DNA from: Spirochaetaceae bacterium
Lineage (GTDB): Bacteria; Spirochaetota; Spirochaetia; Treponematales; Treponemataceae
Length of the DNA stretch: 7,572 nucleotides
Reading direction: 5' to 3'
Assembly (NCBI GenBank): GCA_017646305.1
Contig: JAGCMR010000275.1
Coordinates: 1-7,572, forward strand
Below the pieces are notes generated by a model. The model was not told the DNA's origin, did not search any database, and worked only from the letters and a program-made list of their open reading frames with translations. Position numbers and translations under genes: made by a program. The stretch's first letter is position 1; each line of letters opens with the position of its first letter. Positions 1-6,114 of the stretch are shown one piece after another.

Positions 1-21
1 AAAATAACGCAAATTGTAATT

Positions 22-31
22 GAGGTTACAA
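22..31 (+). promoter_or_regulatory. Ribosome-binding site of livJ (decides start)
   Basis: TGAGG at 21-25 lies 6 nt before the ATG at 32. It overlaps an in-frame TTG at 20, which would add four residues (MRLQ) but would have its own ribosome-binding site outside a sensible distance. The ATG at 32 is therefore the better start. It also gives a standard lipoprotein signal beginning M-K-N-F-A-K-K. The promoter of livJ must lie upstream of the window. Confidence 0.75.
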
Positions 32-1180
32 ATGAAAAATTTTGCAAAAAAAGCACTTGTTGTTCTTTTTGTAGTAATGATTGCAGGGATGATGTTTACA
101 GGTTGTAGCAAGAAAACATCAGATACAATTAAGATTGGTGGAATTTTCCCCTTGTCTGGTAGCGTTGCTGTTTATGGAACAGAGTGCCGCAATGGTGTAG
201 AAATGGCTATTAATGAGATTAATGCCGCTGGTGGTATCAACGGAAAAATGTTGGAGCTGGTTGCTGAGGATGATGAAGGAAGTCCTGAAAAATCAGTAAA
301 CGCATACAAGAAGTTGGTTACAAAGGATAACTGTAGCATTATCATTGGTTCTTTGACATCAGGTTGTACTGCTGCAATTTCTTCCTTGGCACAGGCTCAG
401 AAGGTATTGCTGCTTGCACCTGCTGCAACTCAGACAGATATTACTGACGCTGGTGACTATGTATTCCGTGCTTGCTTTATCGACCCCTTCCAGGGAACTG
501 TTGGTGGAAAGTTTGCTCTTGAAGATTTGGGTGCTAAGAATGCAGCTGTTCTGTACGATGTTCAGAACGACTACTCCATCGGTTTGTATGAGAACTTCAA
601 GATTGCATTTGAGCAGGGTGGTGGAACTGTTGTTGCAGAGGAATCCTATAGCACTGGTGACAAGGACTTCAATGCTCAGTTGACAAAGATTAAGACAACA
701 AATCCTGATGTAGTATATCTTCCCGATTACTACGGAACTGTTGCATTGATTGCAAAGCAGTTGCGTGCTCAGGGAATTACTGCTCCTATCGTAGGTGCAG
801 ATGGATGGGACGGAATCATTGACAACGCTGGTGATGAAGTTTTGAATGGTTTCTATTCAAACCACTATGCAGCTGACTCCACAGACGAAAAGGTTGTTAC
901 CTTCGTAAATAGCTACAAGGGTAAGTATGGTTCAACACCTGTTTCCTTTGCTGCACTGGGTTATGACTGCGTATATCTGTTGAAGGATGCCATGTCTGCT
1001 GCAAATTCTGCTGACTCAACTGTATTGAAGGATCAGTTGATGAAGACAAATGGTGCTTACGTAACAGGTAACTTGACCTTTGATGCAAAGCGCAACCCTG
1101 TTAAATCTGCTGTAATGTTGGAGATTGTAAAGCAGGGAGATAAGTTGGCCCCTGTATACAAGACAACAGTTAATCCCTAA
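32..1180 (+). CDS. livJ: Branched-chain amino-acid ABC transporter, substrate-binding lipoprotein
   Basis: This protein captures a branched-chain or similar hydrophobic amino acid outside the inner membrane and delivers it to the LivHM permease. With the ATG at 32 it has 382 residues, a normal length for the periplasmic binding protein family Peripla_BP_6 (LivJ/LivK type). Residues 1-24 form a lipoprotein signal: K-K near the start, a hydrophobic stretch, then the lipobox F-T-G-C with Cys25 as the predicted lipidated residue. The mature part starts with the family pattern I-K-I-G-G-I-F-P-L-S-G (about 33-43). It continues with G-x-E-M-A-I-N-E-I-N-A-A-G-G-I-N-G, and with S-L-T-S-G-C-T (107-113) and A-P-A-A-T (129-133), which correspond to the ligand carboxylate-binding loops. 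Y181 and the G-A-D-G-W-D segment (255-260) are likely ligand contacts by family analogy. Its own strong terminator follows directly, so it can be made in excess over the membrane parts. The exact substrate cannot be told from sequence alone. Confidence 0.93.
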   Translation: MKNFAKKALVVLFVVMIAGMMFTGCSKKTSDTIKIGGIFPLSGSVAVYGTECRNGVEMAINEINAAGGINGKMLELVAEDDEGSPEKSVNAYKKLVTKDNCSIIIGSLTSGCTAAISSLAQAQKVLLLAPAATQTDITDAGDYVFRACFIDPFQGTVGGKFALEDLGAKNAAVLYDVQNDYSIGLYENFKIAFEQGGGTVVAEESYSTGDKDFNAQLTKIKTTNPDVVYLPDYYGTVALIAKQLRAQGITAPIVGADGWDGIIDNAGDEVLNGFYSNHYAADSTDEKVVTFVNSYKGKYGSTPVSFAALGYDCVYLLKDAMSAANSADSTVLKDQLMKTNGAYVTGNLTFDAKRNPVKSAVMLEIVKQGDKLAPVYKTTVNP

Positions 1181-1196
1181 GTTGTAATCGGGTAAA

Positions 1197-1237
1197 AAAC
1201 CGGGTGCTTCTCCTTGAAGTATCCGGTTTATTTTTTT
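1197..1237 (+). terminator. Intrinsic terminator after livJ
   Basis: A 14-bp hairpin pairs 1197-1210 with 1216-1229 around a 5-nt loop (TCCTT). The stem is AAACCGG + GTGCTTC on the left and GAAGTAT + CCGGTTT on the right, with two G-T wobbles. It runs directly into TTTATTTTTTT (1227-1237). It begins 16 nt after the livJ stop and has the form of a strong Rho-independent terminator. It separates livJ from livHMGF, so the downstream genes depend on read-through or on a promoter of their own. Confidence 0.9.
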
Positions 1238-1337
1238 AAATTATAATACAAAATATTGAATATAATTGAAGTTATGTCTTTCAAAAACCGTAGAAATCGT
1301 GTAATATATTTAGGCTAAAATTATAAATAAAAAGTTT
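1238..1337 (+). promoter_or_regulatory. Probable promoter region of livHMGF (boxes uncertain)
   Basis: This AT-rich gap lies between the livJ terminator and livH and should hold a promoter for the downstream cistrons. Several -10-like hexamers are present (TATATT at 1305-1310, TATAAA at 1322-1327). TTGAAT (1256-1261) and TTGAAG (1266-1271) resemble -35 boxes. None pairs with a -10 at a convincing 16-18 nt spacing; TTGAAG with TAGAAA (1291-1296) is 19 nt apart. I infer a promoter from context rather than from a clear match. Confidence 0.3.
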
Positions 1338-1382
1338 TTGGAACTGATCCTTATAAAAGAACTGGAATGTACGGAGTGTATC

Positions 1383-2282
1383 ATGGATGCGGGAAGTCTT
1401 TTTCTTCAGCAATTGATAAACGGTTTGTCTCTAGGTAGTGTGTACGCATTGATTGCCCTAGGATATACCATGGTTTATGGAATTGTAAAGCTCATCAATT
1501 TTGCCCACGGTGATATTTTGATGTTGGGGGCATATTCAGGGTATTTTGTATTGCGTCAATTTGGAACAACACCAGTAGGTATGTTTTTGGCTTTTATCTT
1601 TGCTATGGTAGTTTGTGCGGTTATTTCAATTTTGATTGAGCGATTTGCTTATCGTCCTCTCCGTTCAGCTCCACGATTGAATTCCTTGATTACAGCTATT
1701 GCTGTTTCATTGATTTTGCAAAATGGAGCTCGTGTATTGCCCTTTATTGGACCTAATCCACGTCAGTACCCAACCATGGAGACAATAAACATTAATTTGG
1801 GAGTTGTATCCATTTCAAATATCCAGTTGATTGTTATTGCCTTGTCTGCAATCTTGATGATTATCTTGAACTACATTATCAACTACACAAAAACTGGTAA
1901 GGCAATGCGTGCTGTATCCTACGATATGCAGGCTGCAAGCTTAATGGGAATTTCTGTTAATAAAACAATCGCCTTTACCTTTGCCTTAGGTGCAGTTTTG
2001 GCTGCTGCAGGTGGAGTGTTGTATGCTACAGCCTATCCTCAGATTGAACCAACTATGGGAACCATGCCCGGACTGAAAGCCTTCGTTGCAGCTGTTTTGG
2101 GTGGAATTGGTTCTGTGCCAGGTGCTATGTTGGGCGGTTATATTTTGGGTGTTGCTGAAACCATGACAAAGGGATTCATTGACTCACAGTATGCTGATGC
2201 AATTTCATTTTCAATCCTCATCATTATCTTGTTGGTAAAGCCCACAGGAATTCTTGGTGAAAAGATTAGGGTAAAGGTGTAG
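1383..2282 (+). CDS. livH: Branched-chain amino-acid ABC transporter permease LivH
   Basis: LivH is one of the two membrane subunits that form the translocation pore of the LivHMGF importer. From the ATG at 1383 it has 299 residues, close to the usual LivH length of about 290-310. GGAG at 1373-1376 lies 6 nt before this ATG. A longer frame from TTG 1338 would add a polar, charged 15-residue extension without an obvious ribosome-binding site, so I reject it. Family hallmarks are I-N-F-A-H-G-D (38-44), the cytoplasmic coupling loop from about 172 to 196 (G-K-A-M-R-A then M-G-I-S-V-N-K-T), G-L-K-A-F-V-A-A-V-L-G-G (230-241), and K-P-T-G-I-L-G-E near the C-terminus. The protein is hydrophobic throughout, with about eight membrane segments. 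Only 2 nt separate its stop from livM, which points to co-transcription and translational coupling. Confidence 0.94.
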   Translation: MDAGSLFLQQLINGLSLGSVYALIALGYTMVYGIVKLINFAHGDILMLGAYSGYFVLRQFGTTPVGMFLAFIFAMVVCAVISILIERFAYRPLRSAPRLNSLITAIAVSLILQNGARVLPFIGPNPRQYPTMETININLGVVSISNIQLIVIALSAILMIILNYIINYTKTGKAMRAVSYDMQAASLMGISVNKTIAFTFALGAVLAAAGGVLYATAYPQIEPTMGTMPGLKAFVAAVLGGIGSVPGAMLGGYILGVAETMTKGFIDSQYADAISFSILIIILLVKPTGILGEKIRVKV

Positions 2283-2284
2283 CC

Positions 2285-3307
2285 ATGAAAAATAAGGTTC
2301 TTCGAGACATGCTGATTCCTGGCTGCGTGGCAGTATTGGCAATTGTGGTGCCATATTTGTTGATTTCAGTAGGTATTATTGATGCTTACAGTGCACAAAT
2401 TATTACCCTTGGTGGCGTTAATGCCATTATGGCCATCAGTGTTAACGTAATTTGTGGTATTACTGGTCAGCTTTCCTTGGGACAGGCTGGATTTATGGCC
2501 ATCGGTTCATACACAACAATTATTTTGACTCAGACCGTTGGAATGCCACTACCGTTAAGTATTATCATTGCTGCTTTGGTAACAGTAATTTTTGGTATTT
2601 TAATTGGATTTCCTACCTTAAAGTTACAGGGTGACTATTTGGCTATTGTTACTCTAGGCTTTGGTGAAATTATTCGTGTTTTGCTGGTAAACTTTAAATC
2701 TATAACTGGTGGTGCTAACGGATTGCGATTTACAACAATTTTTGTAGCCCGTGCTGATTATGCCTACCTTGCAGTTATTGGAATGCTTGTTCTGGTAATT
2801 ATCTTGCTGCAGAACTTTGTTCGTTCAACCTATGGTAGAGCAATTCTTGCGGTACGCGAGGATGAAATCGCTGCCAATTCCAACGGAGTTTCTGTATTCA
2901 AGTATAAGATGATTGGTTTTGCAGTGGCATCCTGTATTGCAGGAATTGGTGGTGCCTTGTATGCACCATTTATCGGATTTGTTAAGCCTGATCTGGCATC
3001 TTTTAATAGAAGTATCGATTACTTGATTTTCGTTGTGCTTGGTGGAATGGGTTCAGTAACAGGTTCTGTAATTGCAGCCTTTGTACTGACTTATTTGCAG
3101 GAGTTCTTAAGATTCTTACAGGATTATCGCTTGTTGATCTATCCTTTGATTCTTATCTTTGTAATGCTCTTTAGACCACAGGGTTTGCTGGGAATGAGGG
3201 AAATTTCCTTTGTAAAGCTTTGGGATTCGCTAATGGCAAAAATCGGTTCAAAAGCAGCTGGAAAATCCACTAAAAAAGCTGGCAGTGGAAAAGGAGAGGC
3301 ACAATGA
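2285..3307 (+). CDS. livM: Branched-chain amino-acid ABC transporter permease LivM
   Basis: LivM is the second membrane subunit of the importer and partner of LivH. It has 340 residues, within the family range. The ribosome-binding site (AAAGG) lies inside the end of livH. Recognisable blocks are G-Q-L-S-L-G-Q-A-G-F (61-70), G-D-Y-L-A-I-V-T-L-G-F-G-E-I (116-129) and G-G-A-N-G-L (142-147). The coupling loop for the ATPase runs from about 184 to 208 (G-R-A-I-L-A-V-R-E-D-E-I-A-A). The block L-G-G-M-G-S-V-T-G-S follows at 252-261, and F-R-P-Q-G-L-L-G at 296-303. The last 23 residues (about 318-340) form a low-complexity, lysine-, glycine- and serine-rich tail, probably a disordered cytoplasmic end. 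The stop overlaps the livG start as ATGA. Confidence 0.95.
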   Translation: MKNKVLRDMLIPGCVAVLAIVVPYLLISVGIIDAYSAQIITLGGVNAIMAISVNVICGITGQLSLGQAGFMAIGSYTTIILTQTVGMPLPLSIIIAALVTVIFGILIGFPTLKLQGDYLAIVTLGFGEIIRVLLVNFKSITGGANGLRFTTIFVARADYAYLAVIGMLVLVIILLQNFVRSTYGRAILAVREDEIAANSNGVSVFKYKMIGFAVASCIAGIGGALYAPFIGFVKPDLASFNRSIDYLIFVVLGGMGSVTGSVIAAFVLTYLQEFLRFLQDYRLLIYPLILIFVMLFRPQGLLGMREISFVKLWDSLMAKIGSKAAGKSTKKAGSGKGEAQ

Positions 3308-4119
3308 GAGATAATTCCACTTTGTTGCTACAGGCAAATAATATTTCCATTGTGTTCGGTGGATTACGTGCGGTAAGTGATTTTAACTGCGAGCTTCATG
3401 CAGGAGAGCTTGTTGGTTTAATTGGACCAAACGGTGCAGGAAAAACCACCGTATTCAATATGCTTTCTGGAATTTATACTCCCACAGAAGGTGAAATCAA
3501 TTTCTGGGACAGAAATGGTCATGTTCACGTGGCATCAAAAAAGAGCCCAGCCCAGCTGAATTGCATCGGTATTGCCCGAACCTTTCAGAATATTCGTTTG
3601 TTCAATAAGCTGACGGTGGCAGATAACGTGCGAATTGCGTTGCATTCTCAGCGAAGGGTAAAGCCTTGGGACGTGTTGTTACGGACTCCTCGATTTAGAC
3701 GAGACGAGCAACAAATGACAGAAAAGGTTGAAGAGTTGCTGCACTTGTTCAAGATTGATAATAAGAAGGACGAAATTGCGGCAAATCTTCCCTATGGTGA
3801 GCAGAGAAAGCTTGAAATAGTACGAGCATTAGCTGCAAATCCTTCTATTTTGCTGTTGGATGAGCCTGCTGCAGGAATGAATCCCCAGGAAACAGATGAG
3901 TTAATGAAGCTTATTGCTTTTATCCGCAAGGAATTCAATCTCACCATCCTTTTGATTGAGCACGATATGCATCTTGTTATGGGAATTTGTGAACGACTGA
4001 TGGTGCTTGATTATGGAAGAATTATCGCCAGCGGAACACCAGATGAGATTAAGTCTAACCCTGATGTTATTAAGGCATATTTGGGTGCAGATCATGCTGG
4101 TGGGGAGGATAGTTTATGA
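3304..4119 (+). CDS. livG: Branched-chain amino-acid ABC transporter ATP-binding protein LivG
   Basis: LivG is one of the two cytoplasmic ATPases that power the importer. It has 271 residues. Walker A is G-P-N-G-A-G-K-T-T (41-49), the Q-loop glutamine is Q95 in R-T-F-Q-N-I-R-L-F, Walker B is I-L-L-L-D-E-P (182-188), and the switch histidine is H220 in I-E-H-D-M. The signature is L-P-Y-G-E-Q-R-K-L-E-I (from 162) rather than L-S-G-G-Q. This variant is typical of LivG and separates it from LivF. The Q-loop segment I-A-R-T-F-Q-N-I-R-L-F is also characteristic. AGGAG at 3292-3296, inside the livM 3' end, lies 7 nt before the start. The gene overlaps livM and livF by 4 nt each, so the ATPases are probably made in step with the permeases. 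Confidence 0.96.
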   Translation: MRDNSTLLLQANNISIVFGGLRAVSDFNCELHAGELVGLIGPNGAGKTTVFNMLSGIYTPTEGEINFWDRNGHVHVASKKSPAQLNCIGIARTFQNIRLFNKLTVADNVRIALHSQRRVKPWDVLLRTPRFRRDEQQMTEKVEELLHLFKIDNKKDEIAANLPYGEQRKLEIVRALAANPSILLLDEPAAGMNPQETDELMKLIAFIRKEFNLTILLIEHDMHLVMGICERLMVLDYGRIIASGTPDEIKSNPDVIKAYLGADHAGGEDSL

Positions 4120-4823
4120 TGTTACAAGTGAAAGACTTGGAAGTTTCCTATGGAGCTATTAAGGCTCTCCGTGGCATTAGCTTTGAGGTTAATCAAGGGG
4201 AAATTATCACCTTGATTGGGTCTAATGGTGCCGGAAAAACCACAACTCTCCATGCAATTTCAAACATTATCAAAAAAGCTAGTGGAAATGTGATTTTTGA
4301 AGGGGAAGATATTACTTCTCTGTCTCCAGATGCAATCGTTCGGAAGGGCTTGATTCAGGTACCTGAAGGAAGACGAATTTTTGCAAATCTTTCTGTTCGC
4401 GATAACCTGGAAATGGGAGCCTTTACTCGAAAGGATAAGGCTGGAATCAAGACTGATCTGGAAATGGTTTACGAAATGTTCCCTCGGTTGAAGGAACGAA
4501 TTCGTCAGATTGCAGGAACACTTTCTGGTGGTGAGCAGCAAATGTTGGCTATGGGACGTGCATTGATGTCAAAGCCACGACTTTTGTTGTTAGATGAACC
4601 TTCCATGGGATTGGCCCCAATTCTTGTTGATGAGATTTTTTCTATAATTCAGAGAATCAATCAAGCTGGAACCACTGTATTGTTGGTAGAGCAAAATGCA
4701 TATAAGGCACTTTCTATTGCAAATAGAGCCTATATTTTGGAAACTGGTTTGGTAACAAAGTCTGGTAACGCAGATGAGTTGGCAAAGGATAATGCAGTAA
4801 AAGCCGCATATCTTGGCGGTTAA
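4116..4823 (+). CDS. livF: Branched-chain amino-acid ABC transporter ATP-binding protein LivF
   Basis: LivF is the second ATPase subunit and pairs with LivG. It has 235 residues, the usual LivF length. Walker A is G-S-N-G-A-G-K-T-T (35-43), the Q-loop is Q81 in Q-V-P-E-G-R-R-I-F, the signature is L-S-G-G-E-Q-Q (136-142), and Walker B is L-L-L-L-D-E-P (156-162). The switch position is V-E-Q-N with glutamine instead of histidine, which is normal for LivF. The S-M-G-L-A-P block after Walker B is another LivF trait. The protein starts M-M. GGGGAGG at 4102-4108 lies 7 nt before the first ATG (4116) and 10 nt before the second (4119), so I use the first. The 4-nt ATGA overlap with livG is the mirror of the livM-livG junction. 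Confidence 0.96.
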   Translation: MMLQVKDLEVSYGAIKALRGISFEVNQGEIITLIGSNGAGKTTTLHAISNIIKKASGNVIFEGEDITSLSPDAIVRKGLIQVPEGRRIFANLSVRDNLEMGAFTRKDKAGIKTDLEMVYEMFPRLKERIRQIAGTLSGGEQQMLAMGRALMSKPRLLLLDEPSMGLAPILVDEIFSIIQRINQAGTTVLLVEQNAYKALSIANRAYILETGLVTKSGNADELAKDNAVKAAYLGG

Positions 4824-4848
4824 ACCAATAGATGCCTGAGGAGGGAAC

Positions 4849-5487
4849 ATGATTATTGCAAATGTGATGACACGGAATCCGATTTTTGTTTCGCCCGATA
4901 TGTCTGTAAATGATGCCCGGGCGCTGATGACAAGGGAAAAAATCGGAAAGTTACCAGTTTTGGACAAGAACAATCGCTTGGTTGGAATTGTTACCAAAAA
5001 GGACTTGGTAAAGGCAGGACCTTCTGCTGCAACTACCTTGGATATGTATGAAATCAGCTATTTGCTTACCAAGCTGAAGGTTGAAACAGTAATGGTAAAA
5101 AATGTAATTACTGTTCAGCAGACAGAGGTTGTAGAAGAAGCTGCTCGTATTATGGCAGACTCAGACGTTGGTTGTCTTCCTGTAATGAAGGGGGAGCTGC
5201 TGGTAGGAATTATTACAGAAACTGACCTGTTCCGAACCTTTGTTGATATGTTTGGGGCTCGCCATGATGGAATTCGTGCCACATTCCAGGTGGAGGAAAA
5301 ACCAGGAATGATTGCAAAGCTTTCTAACGCCATTGCAGATGCTAACGGAAATATTGTTTCCTTGGTAACCTTTGACGTGGATGATGCTGCTCAACGACGA
5401 TGTACTGTTAAGGTAACTGGTATCGAACGTGATAAGTTTGAACAGATTCTAAAAGAATCAACCTTAGAGGTGGAGGATATTCGTTAG
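4849..5487 (+). CDS. CBS-CBS-ACT domain protein (AcuB-like), probable regulator in the liv operon
   Basis: This is a predicted cytoplasmic sensor protein of 212 residues with no membrane segment and no catalytic domain. Residues 1-55 form a first CBS domain (V-M-T-R-N-P, then G-K-L-P-V-L-D and L-V-G-I-V-T-K-K-D-L). About 78-133 is the second (V-M-V-K-N-V-I-T-V, then G-C-L-P-V-M and L-V-G-I-I-T-E-T-D-L). About 141-205 resembles an ACT domain (V-E-E-K-P-G-M-I-A-K-L-S, then N-G-N-I-V-S-L). CBS pairs commonly bind adenine nucleotides and ACT domains commonly bind amino acids; this is family knowledge. The architecture is that of proteins often named AcuB, but no acetoin genes are nearby, so I do not use that symbol. 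A strong GAGGAGGG (4838-4845) precedes the ATG. It follows livF by 25 nt on the same strand with no terminator between, so it probably belongs to the liv transcript. A role in tuning the transporter is inference. Confidence 0.88.
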   Translation: MIIANVMTRNPIFVSPDMSVNDARALMTREKIGKLPVLDKNNRLVGIVTKKDLVKAGPSAATTLDMYEISYLLTKLKVETVMVKNVITVQQTEVVEEAARIMADSDVGCLPVMKGELLVGIITETDLFRTFVDMFGARHDGIRATFQVEEKPGMIAKLSNAIADANGNIVSLVTFDVDDAAQRRCTVKVTGIERDKFEQILKESTLEVEDIR

Positions 5488-5514
5488 GCTTGATTTTACA
5501 TCAAGAATTTATCG

Positions 5515-5562
5515 AAATAAAGCGAGGCTACCGAGGGGATTCCCAAGGTAGCCTCTTTATTT
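5515..5562. terminator. Bidirectional intrinsic terminator between the CBS-ACT gene and hsp20
   Basis: GAGGCTACC (5524-5532) pairs perfectly with GGTAGCCTC (5547-5555), and inside the loop GGG (5536-5538) can pair with CCC (5542-5544). On the + strand the stem is followed by TTTATTT (5556-5562). On the - strand it is followed by GC and then TTTATTT (complement of 5515-5521). The hairpin can therefore stop transcription from both convergent genes. A second small hairpin (CTTGAT 5489-5494 with ATCAAG 5500-5505) lies just after the CBS-ACT stop but has no good T tract of its own. Confidence 0.87.
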
Positions 5563-5597
5563 GGTAAGGAGGAAGTTAAGAATAAACTGCTAGAAGT

Positions 5598-6032
5598 TTA
5601 TTTAACGGTGATGGCAATTTGCTTAGGCTGAGGTTCTGGCTTACGGGGGATATCCACAGAAAGGACCCCGTGTTTAAACTCAGCAGTTACCTTTTCTGCA
5701 TCAATATCCTGGGGTAAGGTAAAGCGACGAGAGAAGCAGCTGGAACGTCGTTCCTTAATGAGCCATTCTCCCTCTTTTTTTTCTTCCTTCTTTTCTTCCA
5801 TCTTTGAGGAAATAGAAAGTACTCTATCTTTTAGGTTGATTTCCACGTCCTTTTCGGTGAAGCCTGGCAGATCCATGTCAAGAATATATGCAGCAGGTGT
5901 TTCTCGAACGTCTACCTTTGGTGTTACAACTGGTGTTGAAGCCTGAGAAGGTACCAAATCGCTGAGATTTCTGTCAATTACATCGAAAAGATCAGATGTA
6001 AACCGTGGGTTAAAAAAAGCTAAAGAATTCAT
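5598..6032 (-). CDS. Small heat-shock protein, Hsp20/alpha-crystallin family
   Basis: This is a cytoplasmic ATP-independent chaperone that should hold unfolding proteins in oligomeric assemblies during heat or other stress. It has 144 residues, a typical length. The N-terminal arm (1-38) carries N-P-R-F and F-D-V-I. The alpha-crystallin domain (about 38-131) begins P-K-V-D-V-R-E-T and includes Y-I-L-D-M-D-L-P-G-F and F-S-R-R-F-T-L-P. It ends with the family motif A-E-F-K-H-G-V-L (G122-V-L), followed by D-I-P-R. The C-terminal I-A-I-T-V (139-143) holds the I-x-I motif used in oligomer assembly. A strongly charged lysine/glutamate loop at about 78-89 sits where the dimerisation loop is expected. 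GGAGG lies 6 nt before the ATG. The gene is convergent with the liv operon and divergent from the next gene, with its own promoter. It is commonly called hsp20 or ibpA; I leave the symbol blank because the subtype is not clear. Confidence 0.94.
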   Translation of the reverse strand: MNSLAFFNPRFTSDLFDVIDRNLSDLVPSQASTPVVTPKVDVRETPAAYILDMDLPGFTEKDVEINLKDRVLSISSKMEEKKEEKKEGEWLIKERRSSCFSRRFTLPQDIDAEKVTAEFKHGVLSVDIPRKPEPQPKQIAITVK

Positions 6033-6035
6033 GTG

Positions 6036-6051
6036 TTACCTCCATTGGTAA
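6036..6051 (-). promoter_or_regulatory. Small hairpin over the hsp20 ribosome-binding site
   Basis: Read on the - strand, TTACC (complement of 6047-6051) can pair with GGTAA (complement of 6036-6040) around a 6-nt loop AATGGA. The Shine-Dalgarno GGAGG is the complement of 6039-6043. Its last two G's are in the stem and the rest is in the loop. The stem is only 5 bp, so it would be weak at growth temperature. It is compatible with a modest RNA thermometer but could be chance. Confidence 0.3.
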
Positions 6052-6068
6052 TAAATTAAAAAGTTGAT

Positions 6069-6088
6069 GTGTAAGTTTTGCCTTACAC
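6069..6088. promoter_or_regulatory. Inverted repeat at the hsp20 start site, candidate operator
   Basis: GTGTAAG (6069-6075) and CTTACAC (6082-6088) form a perfect 7+7 inverted repeat with a 6-nt spacer (TTTTGC on the + strand). It overlaps the last two bases of the proposed hsp20 -10 box and covers the expected transcription start near 6080. That is a classic position for a repressor site. It does not match CIRCE (TTAGCACTC-N9-GAGTGCTAA), so HrcA is not the obvious binder. Confidence 0.5.
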
Positions 6089-6114
6089 TATAAATAATGC
6101 AATTACCATGCCAA
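6087..6114 (-). promoter_or_regulatory. Sigma70-type promoter of hsp20
   Basis: On the - strand, TTGGCA (complement of 6109-6114, 5 of 6 to TTGACA) is followed after 16 nt by TATAGT (complement of 6087-6092, 5 of 6 to TATAAT). Transcription would start near 6080, giving a leader of about 48 nt before the ATG. T- and A-rich runs just upstream of the -35 (6115-6140) could act as an UP element. Confidence 0.65.

Noticed and set aside
20..31. TTG start giving livJ four extra residues
   Set aside because: The TGAGG motif overlaps this TTG and is well spaced for the ATG at 32, which gives a standard lipoprotein signal.
1338..1382. TTG start giving livH 15 extra residues
   Set aside because: The extension is charged and unlike LivH N-termini, while ATG 1383 has GGAG 6 nt upstream.
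3787..3820. Unusual ABC signature L-P-Y-G-E-Q in LivG
   Set aside because: This variant is normal for LivG proteins, so it is not a defect or a novelty.
4686..4697. Switch histidine replaced by glutamine in LivF
   Set aside because: V-E-Q-N at this position is typical of LivF.
4590..4997. 135-codon open frame on the - strand
   Set aside because: It lies antisense across the end of livF and the start of the CBS-ACT gene, both of which are well-supported families. It is a shadow frame.
5758..5946. 62-codon open frame on the + strand inside hsp20
   Set aside because: It is antisense to a clear alpha-crystallin domain and is serine-rich because of the opposite-strand codons.
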